A DNA stretch of 32,709 bases from an uncultured Acidimicrobiales bacterium (GTDB lineage: Bacteria > Actinomycetota > Acidimicrobiia > Acidimicrobiales > SHLQ01): assembly GCA_938023735.1 (NCBI GenBank), contig CALJDK010000042.1:1-32709 (forward strand), given 5' to 3'. A model generated the notes under the pieces. It had not been told where the DNA came from, ran no database searches, and was given only the letters and a program-made list of their open reading frames with translations. The translations under genes and the position numbers were made by a program. The number at the start of each line of letters is the position of its first letter. Positions within the stretch are counted from its first letter, which is position 1. This document shows positions 24,416 to 32,514 of the stretch, piece by piece.

Positions 24416-25878
24416 CGCGGTGCCGCCAGAACTCCGCCGCCCAGTACCAGTTCGACCTGGTCGACCTGCGGGCTCGAAAGTTCGGCAACCAGCGCATGGG
24501 CGCCTTCGGAAAGACCGATGAGGGAAACACCCATCTCCTCGAAGTGTGCTTTGAGCGATGGGCTCACCATTCCGCCATCCCATGGGCCCCAGCCGAGCGC
24601 CTTCACGACACAACCGGGTCCTCGGCGAACCCGTTCGGCTGAAGCCACCTTGTTCAGGACCTCGTTGGCGATGGCGTAGTTGGCTTGGCCGCGGTTTCCC
24701 GACCGAGCCGCCACCGACGAGAACAAGCACAGCACCTTGAGATCGTCGTTGGTCGTGACGTCGAGCAGCACCCGCAGGCCGGCGACTTTCGTGTCGAAGA
24801 CCCGGGCAAAGCCCTCGTCGGTCTGTTCGGCGATGAGTTTGTCGGCGAGCACGCCAGCGCCGTGGACGACGCCGGTGATTGGGCCAAGATCCGACCGTAC
24901 AGATTCGAGTGCTTCGGCTACCGCCGACCGGTTGGTGATATCGACGGCAAGATACCGGGCTCGTCCACCGACGCTTTCGATGGTTTCCAGAGTCGATCGA
25001 ACCTCGCGGCCGGCAAGCACCCTTTGAGATCGTGTCGACAGCTCTTTCGGATCGATCTTTTCTCCAGCGTTCATTGCGTCGGCAAGCAGTGCCTTCTTTA
25101 TCTCGGCGTCGGTTGCCGCACCCACGCAGCTTGGCGGTTCGTCGACAAGAACCGACCGGCCGAGGAGCACAAAGGTGGCCTTCGACGCTTTGGCCAGCTC
25201 AATCATCGTGGCGGCGGTGACACCTCGGGCGCCGCCCGACACTACGACCACGTCGGATGCGCCAAGTGGCGAAACTCCGCCAGCGGCCACGGCCGCCGCA
25301 GTGCTGCCGAGCGCGATGCGGCTTCCGTCGTTGGGAAACCCGACTTCGGGGTCGGTGCCCCCGGTGCTGAGTTCGGTGGCGATGATGTCGGCAACCGACC
25401 ATGCATCGCGACCGGCCCGGTCGATATCGACCGCTCGCACATGACAATCGGGCCATTCGAGTGCCGCGGTGCGAGTGAGTCCGGTCAAGCCAGACGTCCA
25501 CACCGTGACGTTGTTTGCCGCGTCGATGTCAGCGGCACCGTCGAGTCCAAAGCGTCCATCAAGACCCGAGACCGTCACCAACAGCTTCGGTCCGCCATCT
25601 GACTGACCAAGTGCACGGGCGGCTTCAAAGGCTCGACGGTTTACGTCGATCGCTTCATCGACGGTGGCGAAGGTCGACAAACCGTCGAGGAAAATCAGTC
25701 CACCAAAATCCGAGGTGTCATCAGAACGGCTCACCAAGCTGGCGTCGGCACCGTCGGCGAGGAGGAGATCGACCAGCGCCGGACCAACGCCGGTGCCGTC
25801 GTCGGTTACTGCGATGCGAGCTGACAAGAGCGATGGCACGGAGGTACCCGACGGCTCGGCTCGGTGCGCGATAGTCAC
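24412..25878 (-). CDS. Ketoreductase (KR) module of PfaA, in the -1 frame
   Basis: A 488-residue PKS/PUFA-type NADPH ketoreductase with a structural lobe (about 20-200, starting ARIAVTDDGTGVGPALVDLL) and a catalytic lobe (207-440). VVVVSGGARGVTAATM (210-225) is the nucleotide loop, GVVHGAGVLADKLI is the conserved core, and S388 and Y401 in LFSSVAARSGNRGQANYAIANE form the catalytic pair. It reduces the beta-keto acyl-ACP. GTG 25878 is the only nearby start and has no Shine-Dalgarno sequence. The frame is open a further 25 codons upstream, through a Pro/Glu-rich linker ending EPLGRY, and meets pfaA at a slippery heptamer. It is therefore probably translated mainly as a fusion by -1 frameshifting (about 1787 residues in total). 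Confidence 0.9.
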   Translation of the reverse strand: MTIAHRAEPSGTSVPSLLSARIAVTDDGTGVGPALVDLLLADGADASLVSRSDDTSDFGGLIFLDGLSTFATVDEAIDVNRRAFEAARALGQSDGGPKLLVTVSGLDGRFGLDGAADIDAANNVTVWTSGLTGLTRTAALEWPDCHVRAVDIDRAGRDAWSVADIIATELSTGGTDPEVGFPNDGSRIALGSTAAAVAAGGVSPLGASDVVVVSGGARGVTAATMIELAKASKATFVLLGRSVLVDEPPSCVGAATDAEIKKALLADAMNAGEKIDPKELSTRSQRVLAGREVRSTLETIESVGGRARYLAVDITNRSAVAEALESVRSDLGPITGVVHGAGVLADKLIAEQTDEGFARVFDTKVAGLRVLLDVTTNDDLKVLCLFSSVAARSGNRGQANYAIANEVLNKVASAERVRRGPGCVVKALGWGPWDGGMVSPSLKAHFEEMGVSLIGLSEGAHALVAELSSPQVDQVELVLGGGVLAAPR

Positions 25879-25911
25879 ATAGCGACCCAGCGGTTCGGCG
25901 GCTGACGGTTC

Positions 25912-25959
25912 GGCTGGTCCCGACTCGGGGAGGGGACGGACCAGCCCTAGGTCAAAGGG
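25912..25959 (-). promoter_or_regulatory. Candidate programmed -1 ribosomal frameshift signal (slippery site + stem-loop)
   Basis: On the coding strand pfaA reads ACG CCC CCT TTG ACC TAG. The heptamer C_CCT_TTG (25959 to 25953) fits X_XXY_YYZ in the zero frame, and slipping back one base gives CCC TTT GAC, exactly the ketoreductase frame. A 6-nt spacer (25952-25947, containing the zero-frame stop) is followed by GGCTGGTCC (25946-25938) pairing perfectly with GGACCAGCC (25920-25912) around a 17-nt loop. Phase, spacing and structure all match canonical -1 sites. Confidence 0.65.
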
Positions 25960-28900
25960 GGCGTGCCACCTCCGCCGACTTCACTGTGCATGTAGTCGAC
26001 GATTTGGCCCATCGTTACCAACTCGGCCATGACGGCGGTATCGAACTCGGGAAGCTCGGGAACCTCGTCTTGCATGGCGCTGAGGATCTCAACCCGCTTG
26101 ATTGAGTCGATGCCCAGGTCTCCTTCGAGTTCCATCTCCATCGACAGCATCTCGGCCGGATAGCCGGTTCGGTCGGCGACGACGGCCAGTAGGAGTTCGG
26201 TGAGCTCCGCCGAGCCCAAACCGGCCGATGCTGGCGAAGATGCGGGCGATGCTGCCACCGGGGCAGGTGGAGTGGGAGTTGGTGCTGGAGTAGCAGCCAC
26301 CGGTGCGGCCGCTGGCGCAGGTGCCATGGCTGGCGCAGGAACGGGGGCCATGGCGGGAGCAGGTGCGGGAGCGGGCGCTGCTGCCATAGCGGGAACCGGT
26401 GCAGGTGCTGGAGCGGCAACCGGGGCGGCCTGGGTATATGTGACGGGTGCTGGCACTGGCAGCGGCGCGGGTGCTGCTGGCGCAACCGGAATCATCGGCA
26501 ACGGTGTCACCGCACCCGACCCCATGGCAGCCAAACTTTGCTGCATCACCTGTAAGAAGACGGTGTGGGCCTGGGTGGTCGAGCGCAGATATTCGCTATG
26601 TGCAGCGGCGAGAGCCTGGGCCACCGATTGGGTGGGCGCGACCGGCGTTGGATACGGCGCCGCGCCGTTGCCGTTGGCAGGCGCTGGTGCGGCTGGCGAG
26701 GCATGTGGGACATGGGGGACATGGGGGACATGGCCGTTGCTACCTACTGCGGTGGCGTCCATTGGTTCATTCCGTTCGTGTAGGTGATCAGAAAGTTCCC
26801 GAACCGGTACCGGATCTGGGGGTCCTGCCCCGCGCTGGCGGGACGGGTTTGGGTTTGTGGGGGTGGGGGTGGGAGTGGGGGTGGGGCTGGTGGGGCTGGT
26901 GGGGTTTGGGCCCACGAGCTCTTCGAGGTTCTTTGGCGGATAGGGCGAGTCGTAGTTGGCGCCGTTGATGCCGATGGCGAGCTTTGGCAGGTCGATGGTG
27001 GTGGGATCGACCGGGGAAGCGTAGCCATCCCACAGTGCGTCGAAATCGAGGGCAACGCCGGAGGCAGCCAGTGCTCCGATACCACCGAAAAACGAGCCGA
27101 GTCCGTGGTCGTTCTTGGCGTCGAGCGCTACGGCGGTGTGAGGCACATCGCCCAGGATCCGGCCGACCAGGCCGGTGAGCGTGGTGCCCGGACCGACCTC
27201 GACGAACGTGCGGGCACCATTGGCGTGCATTGCTTCGATCATCTCGACAAACCGAACTGGCTCGGCGATTTGTTGACCGAGTTGGGCTCGCATCTCGGCG
27301 TGGTTCACCAGGTATGGCTGGGCGGTTTGGTTCGAGTACGCCTTCGTGGCGGGAGCGGCGAAGTCGAAGGAGTCGAGGAACTCGGTGAATGCTCCGCTTG
27401 CGCTACTGACGATCGGCGAATGAAACGCGGTGGCGACGGGCAGGCGCTTGAAGGTGAGCTTCTTGTAGCCAAGCGAACGCTCTATCGCCTCGATGGCGGG
27501 GGTGGCCCCCGACAGCACTACTTGCGAGTGGTGATTGTGGTTGGCGACCACCACGTGCTCTCGAACATCGGAGGCCGACGAGGTAAGCAATGCCCGCACG
27601 TCGTCGATGTGAGCGGCCACCGCGGTCATCGACCCGGGCGCCTTGGCTGCTTCGGCCATCAACTCGCCGCGGCGCCGAGCGATGAGGAACAGGTCGGACT
27701 CTTGCAGGCTGCCGGCAGCGTGAAGCGCAGTGACCTCGCCAAAGCTGTGCCCACCGACGTGACGGGGTTGCAGCCCCATGGCGCGAAGTATTCGCAGTTG
27801 GCTGAGGCTTGCTGCCGCGATGGCTGGCTGTGCCCACTCGGTGGCGGTGAGGGTTGCCCGCTGAGCGGCTGTGGCCGCGTCGGTGAATGCCGGAATCGGG
27901 AACACCACGTCGTGGAGTCCGCGATCATCCCAGCCCATATCGGCGGCGAGATCCCACGGGGCAATCGCCTCGTCGAACTGGGTGGCGAGCGCAGCACCCA
28001 TCGACAGGTATTGGCTGCCTTGGCCCGGGAAGAGAAACGCAACGTCGCCCTGGGCCGAACCGACGCCGTAGTGGGTTTTGCCAGGTGTTTTGAAGCCAGC
28101 GTCGGGGGCGGCCGAAATCCGGTCGGCGGCATCGATGAGTTTGGTGTGCAGCTCGGCGTCGCTGGCGACGATGGCTAGTCGGGCATGGGCGGTGGCATCG
28201 AAATCAACCTGCGACGAACGGGCAAGCCATTGCAGGTAGCCGGGCGGGCATGTCGAGTCGGGGGCGCACATCTCGGCGTGACGAAGTGCCTGCTGGGCCA
28301 CATCGGCGCCACTGACTCCCGACAACACCACAAGCTCAACGTCGGTGGTGCGAAGTCGGGGCGGTCGCACGCCTTCACCTTCGTACTCGCTCATTGCCAC
28401 ATGGAAGTTGGAGCCGCCGAACCCGAAGGAGCTCACCGAGCCGCGACGTTCGTGGTTGCCACCCCGTACCCACGGACGGGTCTGGGTGTTGAGGTGGAAG
28501 GGCGATTGTTCGAGGTCGAGTTTGGGGTTGGGTTGATCGATCTTGGCCGTCTGGGGCAGCACCTTGTGATGCAGCGCCATGATGACCTTCACCAGGCCAG
28601 CGGCACCCGCGGCGGCCTTGGTGTGGCCGATCTGGCTCTTGACCGACCCGAGCGAGCACCATTGGCGGTCCTGTCGTCCCGATGCGTTGAAGGCCAACTC
28701 GAGGCCTCCAAATTCGGCGGCGTCGCCGGCGACCGTGCCGGTGCCGTGGGCTTCGACCAGTTCGACCGAGTCGGGCTGATAACTGGCTTTGTCGTAGGCG
28801 TTGGTGAGTGCTCGGGCCTGTCCTGAGGACACCGGGGCGTACACGCTCTTCGACCGGCCGTCCGAGCTCGAGCCCACCGAGTTGATGACGGCGTAAATAT

Positions 28901-29774
28901 GGTTGCCGTCTCGTTCGGCGTCCTCGAGCCGTTTCAGTGCCACCATGCCAAGGCCTTCGCCCAGCATTGTGCCGTCGGCCTGATCGGAGAACGGGCGGAT
29001 GTCTTCGGATAGCGACAGAGCTGGCGTCTTCGAGAAGCACATGTACATGAAGATGTCGTTCATGGTGTCGACACCGCCGGCGATGACCAGGTCGCTATCG
29101 CCCAGGTAGAGCTCGTTGACGCCCATCGATAGCGCCGAGAACGACGACGCGCAGGCGGCGTCGGTAACGCAGTTGGTTCCGCCCAGGTCGAGCCGGTTGG
29201 CGATGCGACCGGCAATGACGTTGCCGAGGAGTCCTGGAAAGGTGCTCTCCTGCCATTCGGGATGAAGGTCGGCGATCTTGTCGCAGGCGGCGAGCGCCAC
29301 ATCTTCGGCCACGCCAGCGCGGCGCATGCCCTGCAGCCACAGCGGTCTGCTCATCCGGCTGGCCATGGCACCAAGCAGGGCCTGGCCCGAGGTGACGCCA
29401 AGAATTACCGAGGCGCGGCTTCGATCGAGCTCATCGAATTGACCGGTGGTTGCGTCGTCAAGAACCCGCTGAGCCACGATGAGCGCAAGGAGCTGCGCCG
29501 TATCGGTGGACGGCAGCGCTACCGGCGGAATGCCGAACCCGAGTGCGTCGAGATCGACGGTTTCGAGAAACCCGCCCCGACGGCCATACGTCTTGTCGGG
29601 GGCCAACATGTCGGGGTCGTAGTGGTCCTCGATAAGCCAGTGGCTCGCGGGAACATCGGTCATGCGGTCGGTGCCGTCGCGGATGTCGCGCCAGAAGCCG
29701 GTGAGATCGACCGAACCGGGGAACAAGGCGGAGACGCCGACGACGGCGATTGGTGGTCGTGCGGTGATGGTCAT
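25947..29774 (-). CDS. pfaA: PfaA-type PUFA synthase subunit: KS-AT-single ACP
   Basis: A 1275-residue iterative synthase subunit. KS (5-465) has C208 (TDAACASSF), H343 (EAHGTGTVAG) and H384 (GHTKAAAGAAG). The malonyl-type AT (about 575-880) has LFPGQGSQY and GHSFGE (S677). A long Pro/Thr/Ala linker (about 965-1180) contains (PT)n and (HVP)3 repeats and a helix, AHSEYLRSTTQAHTVFLQ. One ACP (about 1185-1262) has its phosphopantetheine serine at S1224 (GDLGIDSIKR). Most PfaA proteins have several tandem ACPs and a fused KR; here there is one ACP, and the zero frame stops right after it at TAG 25949-25947. ATG 29774 overlaps the pfaD stop as ATGA. A -1 shift near residue 1274 would append the KR. 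Confidence 0.94.
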   Translation of the reverse strand: MTITARPPIAVVGVSALFPGSVDLTGFWRDIRDGTDRMTDVPASHWLIEDHYDPDMLAPDKTYGRRGGFLETVDLDALGFGIPPVALPSTDTAQLLALIVAQRVLDDATTGQFDELDRSRASVILGVTSGQALLGAMASRMSRPLWLQGMRRAGVAEDVALAACDKIADLHPEWQESTFPGLLGNVIAGRIANRLDLGGTNCVTDAACASSFSALSMGVNELYLGDSDLVIAGGVDTMNDIFMYMCFSKTPALSLSEDIRPFSDQADGTMLGEGLGMVALKRLEDAERDGNHIYAVINSVGSSSDGRSKSVYAPVSSGQARALTNAYDKASYQPDSVELVEAHGTGTVAGDAAEFGGLELAFNASGRQDRQWCSLGSVKSQIGHTKAAAGAAGLVKVIMALHHKVLPQTAKIDQPNPKLDLEQSPFHLNTQTRPWVRGGNHERRGSVSSFGFGGSNFHVAMSEYEGEGVRPPRLRTTDVELVVLSGVSGADVAQQALRHAEMCAPDSTCPPGYLQWLARSSQVDFDATAHARLAIVASDAELHTKLIDAADRISAAPDAGFKTPGKTHYGVGSAQGDVAFLFPGQGSQYLSMGAALATQFDEAIAPWDLAADMGWDDRGLHDVVFPIPAFTDAATAAQRATLTATEWAQPAIAAASLSQLRILRAMGLQPRHVGGHSFGEVTALHAAGSLQESDLFLIARRRGELMAEAAKAPGSMTAVAAHIDDVRALLTSSASDVREHVVVANHNHHSQVVLSGATPAIEAIERSLGYKKLTFKRLPVATAFHSPIVSSASGAFTEFLDSFDFAAPATKAYSNQTAQPYLVNHAEMRAQLGQQIAEPVRFVEMIEAMHANGARTFVEVGPGTTLTGLVGRILGDVPHTAVALDAKNDHGLGSFFGGIGALAASGVALDFDALWDGYASPVDPTTIDLPKLAIGINGANYDSPYPPKNLEELVGPNPTSPTSPTPTPTPTPTNPNPSRQRGAGPPDPVPVRELSDHLHERNEPMDATAVGSNGHVPHVPHVPHASPAAPAPANGNGAAPYPTPVAPTQSVAQALAAAHSEYLRSTTQAHTVFLQVMQQSLAAMGSGAVTPLPMIPVAPAAPAPLPVPAPVTYTQAAPVAAPAPAPVPAMAAAPAPAPAPAMAPVPAPAMAPAPAAAPVAATPAPTPTPPAPVAASPASSPASAGLGSAELTELLLAVVADRTGYPAEMLSMEMELEGDLGIDSIKRVEILSAMQDEVPELPEFDTAVMAELVTMGQIVDYMHSEVGGGGTPPLT
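26702..26733. repeat. 9-bp tandem repeat in pfaA linker
   Basis: CATGGGGGA and a one-base variant repeat three times plus a partial copy. On the minus strand this encodes HVPHVPHVPH in the disordered linker before the ACP. It is a simple in-frame slippage array. Confidence 0.7.
26845..26910 (+). repeat. G-rich tract with G-quadruplex potential
   Basis: At least nine runs of three to five G, separated by one to five bases (for example GGGGGTGGGGGTGGG), lie on the plus strand, the template strand of pfaA. On the minus strand the region encodes the Pro-Thr repeat of the AT-ACP linker. Confidence 0.6.
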
Positions 29775-31402
29775 GCGGCGGTTTCTGTAGCGAAGAGTCG
29801 GGGCCGGTAATTGAAGGCACTGTCGGGTACCGGGACGCCGACGGCTCGAAGTTGGTTTGCTCGGGTCACCACGGCTGCGCCTTCGAGCAGGTTCATGGCC
29901 ACCTGGCCGACAGTTCGGTTGGAGGGTTCGGCCAGGAACGAATCGGTGGCCCACTCGTTGAAGGCGCCCATCGAGGGGCCGCACCAGATCTGGTAGTCGA
30001 GTCGGCGGTTTGGGTCGCCATCGATAGCCCAGCGGCTCGAGAGGCCGAGGTAGCTGCGGAAGGTGAGTGCCATCTTGTGTCGTGGGTCGGCCTCGGCTTT
30101 GGCGACCTCGCCAGGGTCGCGTCCGAGCCAGAACTCTCGGGTACTGGCCCAGCATTCATCCAGAGTCATGCCGAGCACTTTGGACTCGACTTCGGCAACC
30201 TCGTCGGCAGGGATGGCGTCGAGCGACGGGTACGACCGGTACAGCTTGTAGAGCTGGCGGGACCGTGGGGCAAACATGGTGCCGCGCTGCAATACCTGCA
30301 CGTCGACACCCAGTTCGAACATGTCGGCGGCGGGGGCCATGGTGATATCGGCAACGTCGGCTTGGGCCAGGAGCGCCTTACCCTCGGTCGACAGGCCAGA
30401 CTCGACACAGGATTGGTTGACGCTTCCTGTCAACACGTACGACGCACCCAAGGCAAACGCGGCAGCAACCGCCTGCGGGGTCGAGATGCCCCCGGCGGCG
30501 CCCAGTCGAATCGCTCGGTCATAACCCTGTGCGGCGCAGACCTCGTCGCGTGCTACTTGGATCGCGCCAAAGAGTGGGCCGAGCGGGCGGTTATCGGTAT
30601 GGCCGCCGCTGTCGCTTTCGACGGTGATGTCTTCGGCAACCGGAAGTGTTGCGCCGAGGCGAGCCTCGTCGGCGGTTAGTAACCCCGAAGCCACCAACTG
30701 CGACAGCATCGCCTGGGGCGCCGGGTTCATGAAGTGCCGGGCCACTTCGGGTCGTGACACCTTGGCGAACACCATGTTGGGTCGCTGCACCAGGCCATCG
30801 GCGTCGACGTGGAGTCCGCTATAGGTGTACCGAACGATCGATGGCGTGAGCGCCATGTACGCAGCTGCCGAGACCCGTCGCACTCCGGTGCGTATGTAGA
30901 GGTCGGCAACGGCGGCTTCGAGGGTGGGTTCGTTGGGGGAGTGGATGAGGTTGGATCCCCAAGCGGCAGATGTCCCAAGCGCGGCGTTGAGTTCGGCGAT
31001 CGCAGCTTGCACCCGGTCGAACTTGAGTCCGCCGGCGCCGAAGAAGCCGAGGCAGCCGGCTCGAGCCATTTCGATAACCAGCCCAGTGGTAGCGATGCCG
31101 TTGGCCATTGCGCCGGCCACGTAAGGGAATCGAACGCCATGGGTTTCGGTGAAGCCTCGGCCGCCCATCCACTCGGGATACATCGGCGGGATCACCGCGG
31201 TGATCGGCCAGCCCGGCTGGTCGGACGCCATTGCTCCACCGAAAACTCCATCGAACGCGACACCTAGTCGGCCCGTGGATTGATCGGTCACCACGTACGC
31301 GGTTTCGCGCAGCCGGTCGCAACTTGCACCGAGCTGATCAGCCTCGAACGACGGCGCGTCGCTACCCGTCCAACGGAGAGGAGTGAACGGGGCGGATGAC
31401 AT
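29771..31402 (-). CDS. pfaD: PfaD-type enoyl reductase
   Basis: A 543-residue FMN-dependent TIM-barrel enoyl reductase of the PfaD/2-nitropropane-dioxygenase superfamily, the trans-acting ER of PUFA synthases. Typical features are VAGAMANGIATTGLVIEMARAG, GFFGAGGL, the family hallmark ESDSGGHTDNRP (about 262-273), IRLGAAGGISTPQAVAAAFALGA and the C-terminal YQIWCGPSMGAFNEW. Length matches other PfaD proteins. ATG 31402 is preferred over TTG 31408 two codons upstream; neither has a strong Shine-Dalgarno sequence. It is the first gene of the operon, divergent from the peptidase gene across about 85 bp in which I cannot identify a convincing promoter. The stop overlaps pfaA by 4 bp, implying translational coupling. 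Confidence 0.95.
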   Translation of the reverse strand: MSSAPFTPLRWTGSDAPSFEADQLGASCDRLRETAYVVTDQSTGRLGVAFDGVFGGAMASDQPGWPITAVIPPMYPEWMGGRGFTETHGVRFPYVAGAMANGIATTGLVIEMARAGCLGFFGAGGLKFDRVQAAIAELNAALGTSAAWGSNLIHSPNEPTLEAAVADLYIRTGVRRVSAAAYMALTPSIVRYTYSGLHVDADGLVQRPNMVFAKVSRPEVARHFMNPAPQAMLSQLVASGLLTADEARLGATLPVAEDITVESDSGGHTDNRPLGPLFGAIQVARDEVCAAQGYDRAIRLGAAGGISTPQAVAAAFALGASYVLTGSVNQSCVESGLSTEGKALLAQADVADITMAPAADMFELGVDVQVLQRGTMFAPRSRQLYKLYRSYPSLDAIPADEVAEVESKVLGMTLDECWASTREFWLGRDPGEVAKAEADPRHKMALTFRSYLGLSSRWAIDGDPNRRLDYQIWCGPSMGAFNEWATDSFLAEPSNRTVGQVAMNLLEGAAVVTRANQLRAVGVPVPDSAFNYRPRLFATETAA

Positions 31403-31487
31403 AGGCAAGTGCTCAGACCTCGCGCCCGAGGAGTTCGTTACGTTCTTGGAAGAAGAAGTCTCGATGGCCCCTAGATTGGGAATCGTT

Positions 31488-32438
31488 ATGGCAGACGAGA
31501 CCGCACGTTTCTATCCAATTGGAACCCCCGGCGAGCCGTGGACCGATGTCGAGAAAGGGGAGTGGTTCCGGGCACGATCCATCGAGCGGAGCTATCGCAA
31601 CGCGGTGCTCGCTGCTATCGACGAGCTCGATTCCGCGTTCGAGGTCGCGCAGTACGGATCGCTTCCCCTCGACCCCGAACGGTATCCACTCCACTCGGTG
31701 ACCTTGCGTTCCACCGACCCAGCCGCTCCCTGGGCGGTACTCACCGGGGGAGTACACGGGTACGAGACCAGCGGTGTGCAAGGTGCCCTTCGGTTCCTGC
31801 AAACAGCGGCGTTGTCGTACCGCGATCGGCTCAACCTTTTCGTCGCTCCCTGCGTGAGCCCGTGGGGTTATGAGGTCATCAACCGCTGGAACCCAAACTG
31901 TCTCGACCCCAACCGTTGCTTCTACCCCGACAGTCCGGCCGAAGAGTCGGCCCAACTCATGATGGCCGTTGAAGCAGAGGTGCCGGCCTCGGGCGTGCTC
32001 GTGCACCTCGACCTGCACGAAACCACCGACAGTGATGAAACCGAATTTCGTCCGGCGGCGGCGGCCCGCGATGGCAAGGCATCGAAGCCGGGTTTGATTC
32101 CCGATGGGTTTTACACCGTTGGTGACACCGAGAACCCGCAGCCCGAGTTTCAAGCCGCCATCATCGCCGGCGTCGAAGCGGTCACCCATATCGCCCCCGC
32201 CGATGACGACGGCCAGATCATCGGATCCGACATCGTGCAGCGAGGTGTCATCAACTACCCCAACCGCGAGCTCGGACTGTGTGCAGGAATGACCAGCGCT
32301 CGGTTCACCACCACCACCGAGGTGTACCCCGACAGCCCGAACGCAACCGACGAGATCTGTATCGAGGCGCAGGTTGCCGCCGTACAAGCGGGACTCGACT
32401 TCGCACTATTGACTCTCGCGGCGGGTTCGCAGGATTGA
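31488..32438 (+). CDS. M14-family zinc carboxypeptidase-like protein
   Basis: A 316-residue protein with the M14/succinylglutamate-desuccinylase fold signature. The Zn ligands HxxE are in GGVHGYETSG (H90, E93) and the third ligand is in HLDLHET (H176). DPNRCF (R142) matches the substrate-binding NRxF region, and a TEVYPDSP segment near the C-terminus could hold the catalytic Glu. There is no signal peptide, so it is probably a cytosolic amidase or peptidase; the substrate is unknown. ATG 31488 is chosen because GGGA at 31478-31481 is well spaced; ATG 31464 in frame is possible. It is divergent from pfaD and may be unrelated to lipid synthesis. Confidence 0.8.
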   Translation: MADETARFYPIGTPGEPWTDVEKGEWFRARSIERSYRNAVLAAIDELDSAFEVAQYGSLPLDPERYPLHSVTLRSTDPAAPWAVLTGGVHGYETSGVQGALRFLQTAALSYRDRLNLFVAPCVSPWGYEVINRWNPNCLDPNRCFYPDSPAEESAQLMMAVEAEVPASGVLVHLDLHETTDSDETEFRPAAAARDGKASKPGLIPDGFYTVGDTENPQPEFQAAIIAGVEAVTHIAPADDDGQIIGSDIVQRGVINYPNRELGLCAGMTSARFTTTTEVYPDSPNATDEICIEAQVAAVQAGLDFALLTLAAGSQD

Positions 32439-32514
32439 CGACCTTGGCGCCTGACTGATTGAGTACGTGCTCGGGCACAAATGGTGGCCACGCTCAATTC
32501 TTTGGGGGCCCAGA

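Noticed and set aside
24416-24730. 105-codon N-terminal extension of pfaC
   Set aside because: It overlaps the ketoreductase in another frame and is Arg/Gly-rich; the KS domain begins naturally just after GTG 24415.
24685-25602. 305-residue open frame on the plus strand
   Set aside because: It is antisense to the ketoreductase, with no recognisable domain.
25876-25880. KR translated independently from GTG 25878 or ATG 25880
   Set aside because: Not excluded, but there is no Shine-Dalgarno sequence, and the ATG is out of frame with the KR. The upstream linker in the KR frame argues for fusion by frameshift instead.
26784-28178. 464-residue open frame on the plus strand
   Set aside because: It is antisense to the KS-AT part of pfaA, has Gly/Arg/Val-rich low-complexity sequence and no family motifs; it is a high-GC shadow.
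29775-30155. 127-codon N-terminal extension of pfaA
   Set aside because: It lies inside pfaD in another frame; ATG 29774 sits in an ATGA overlap directly before the KS domain.
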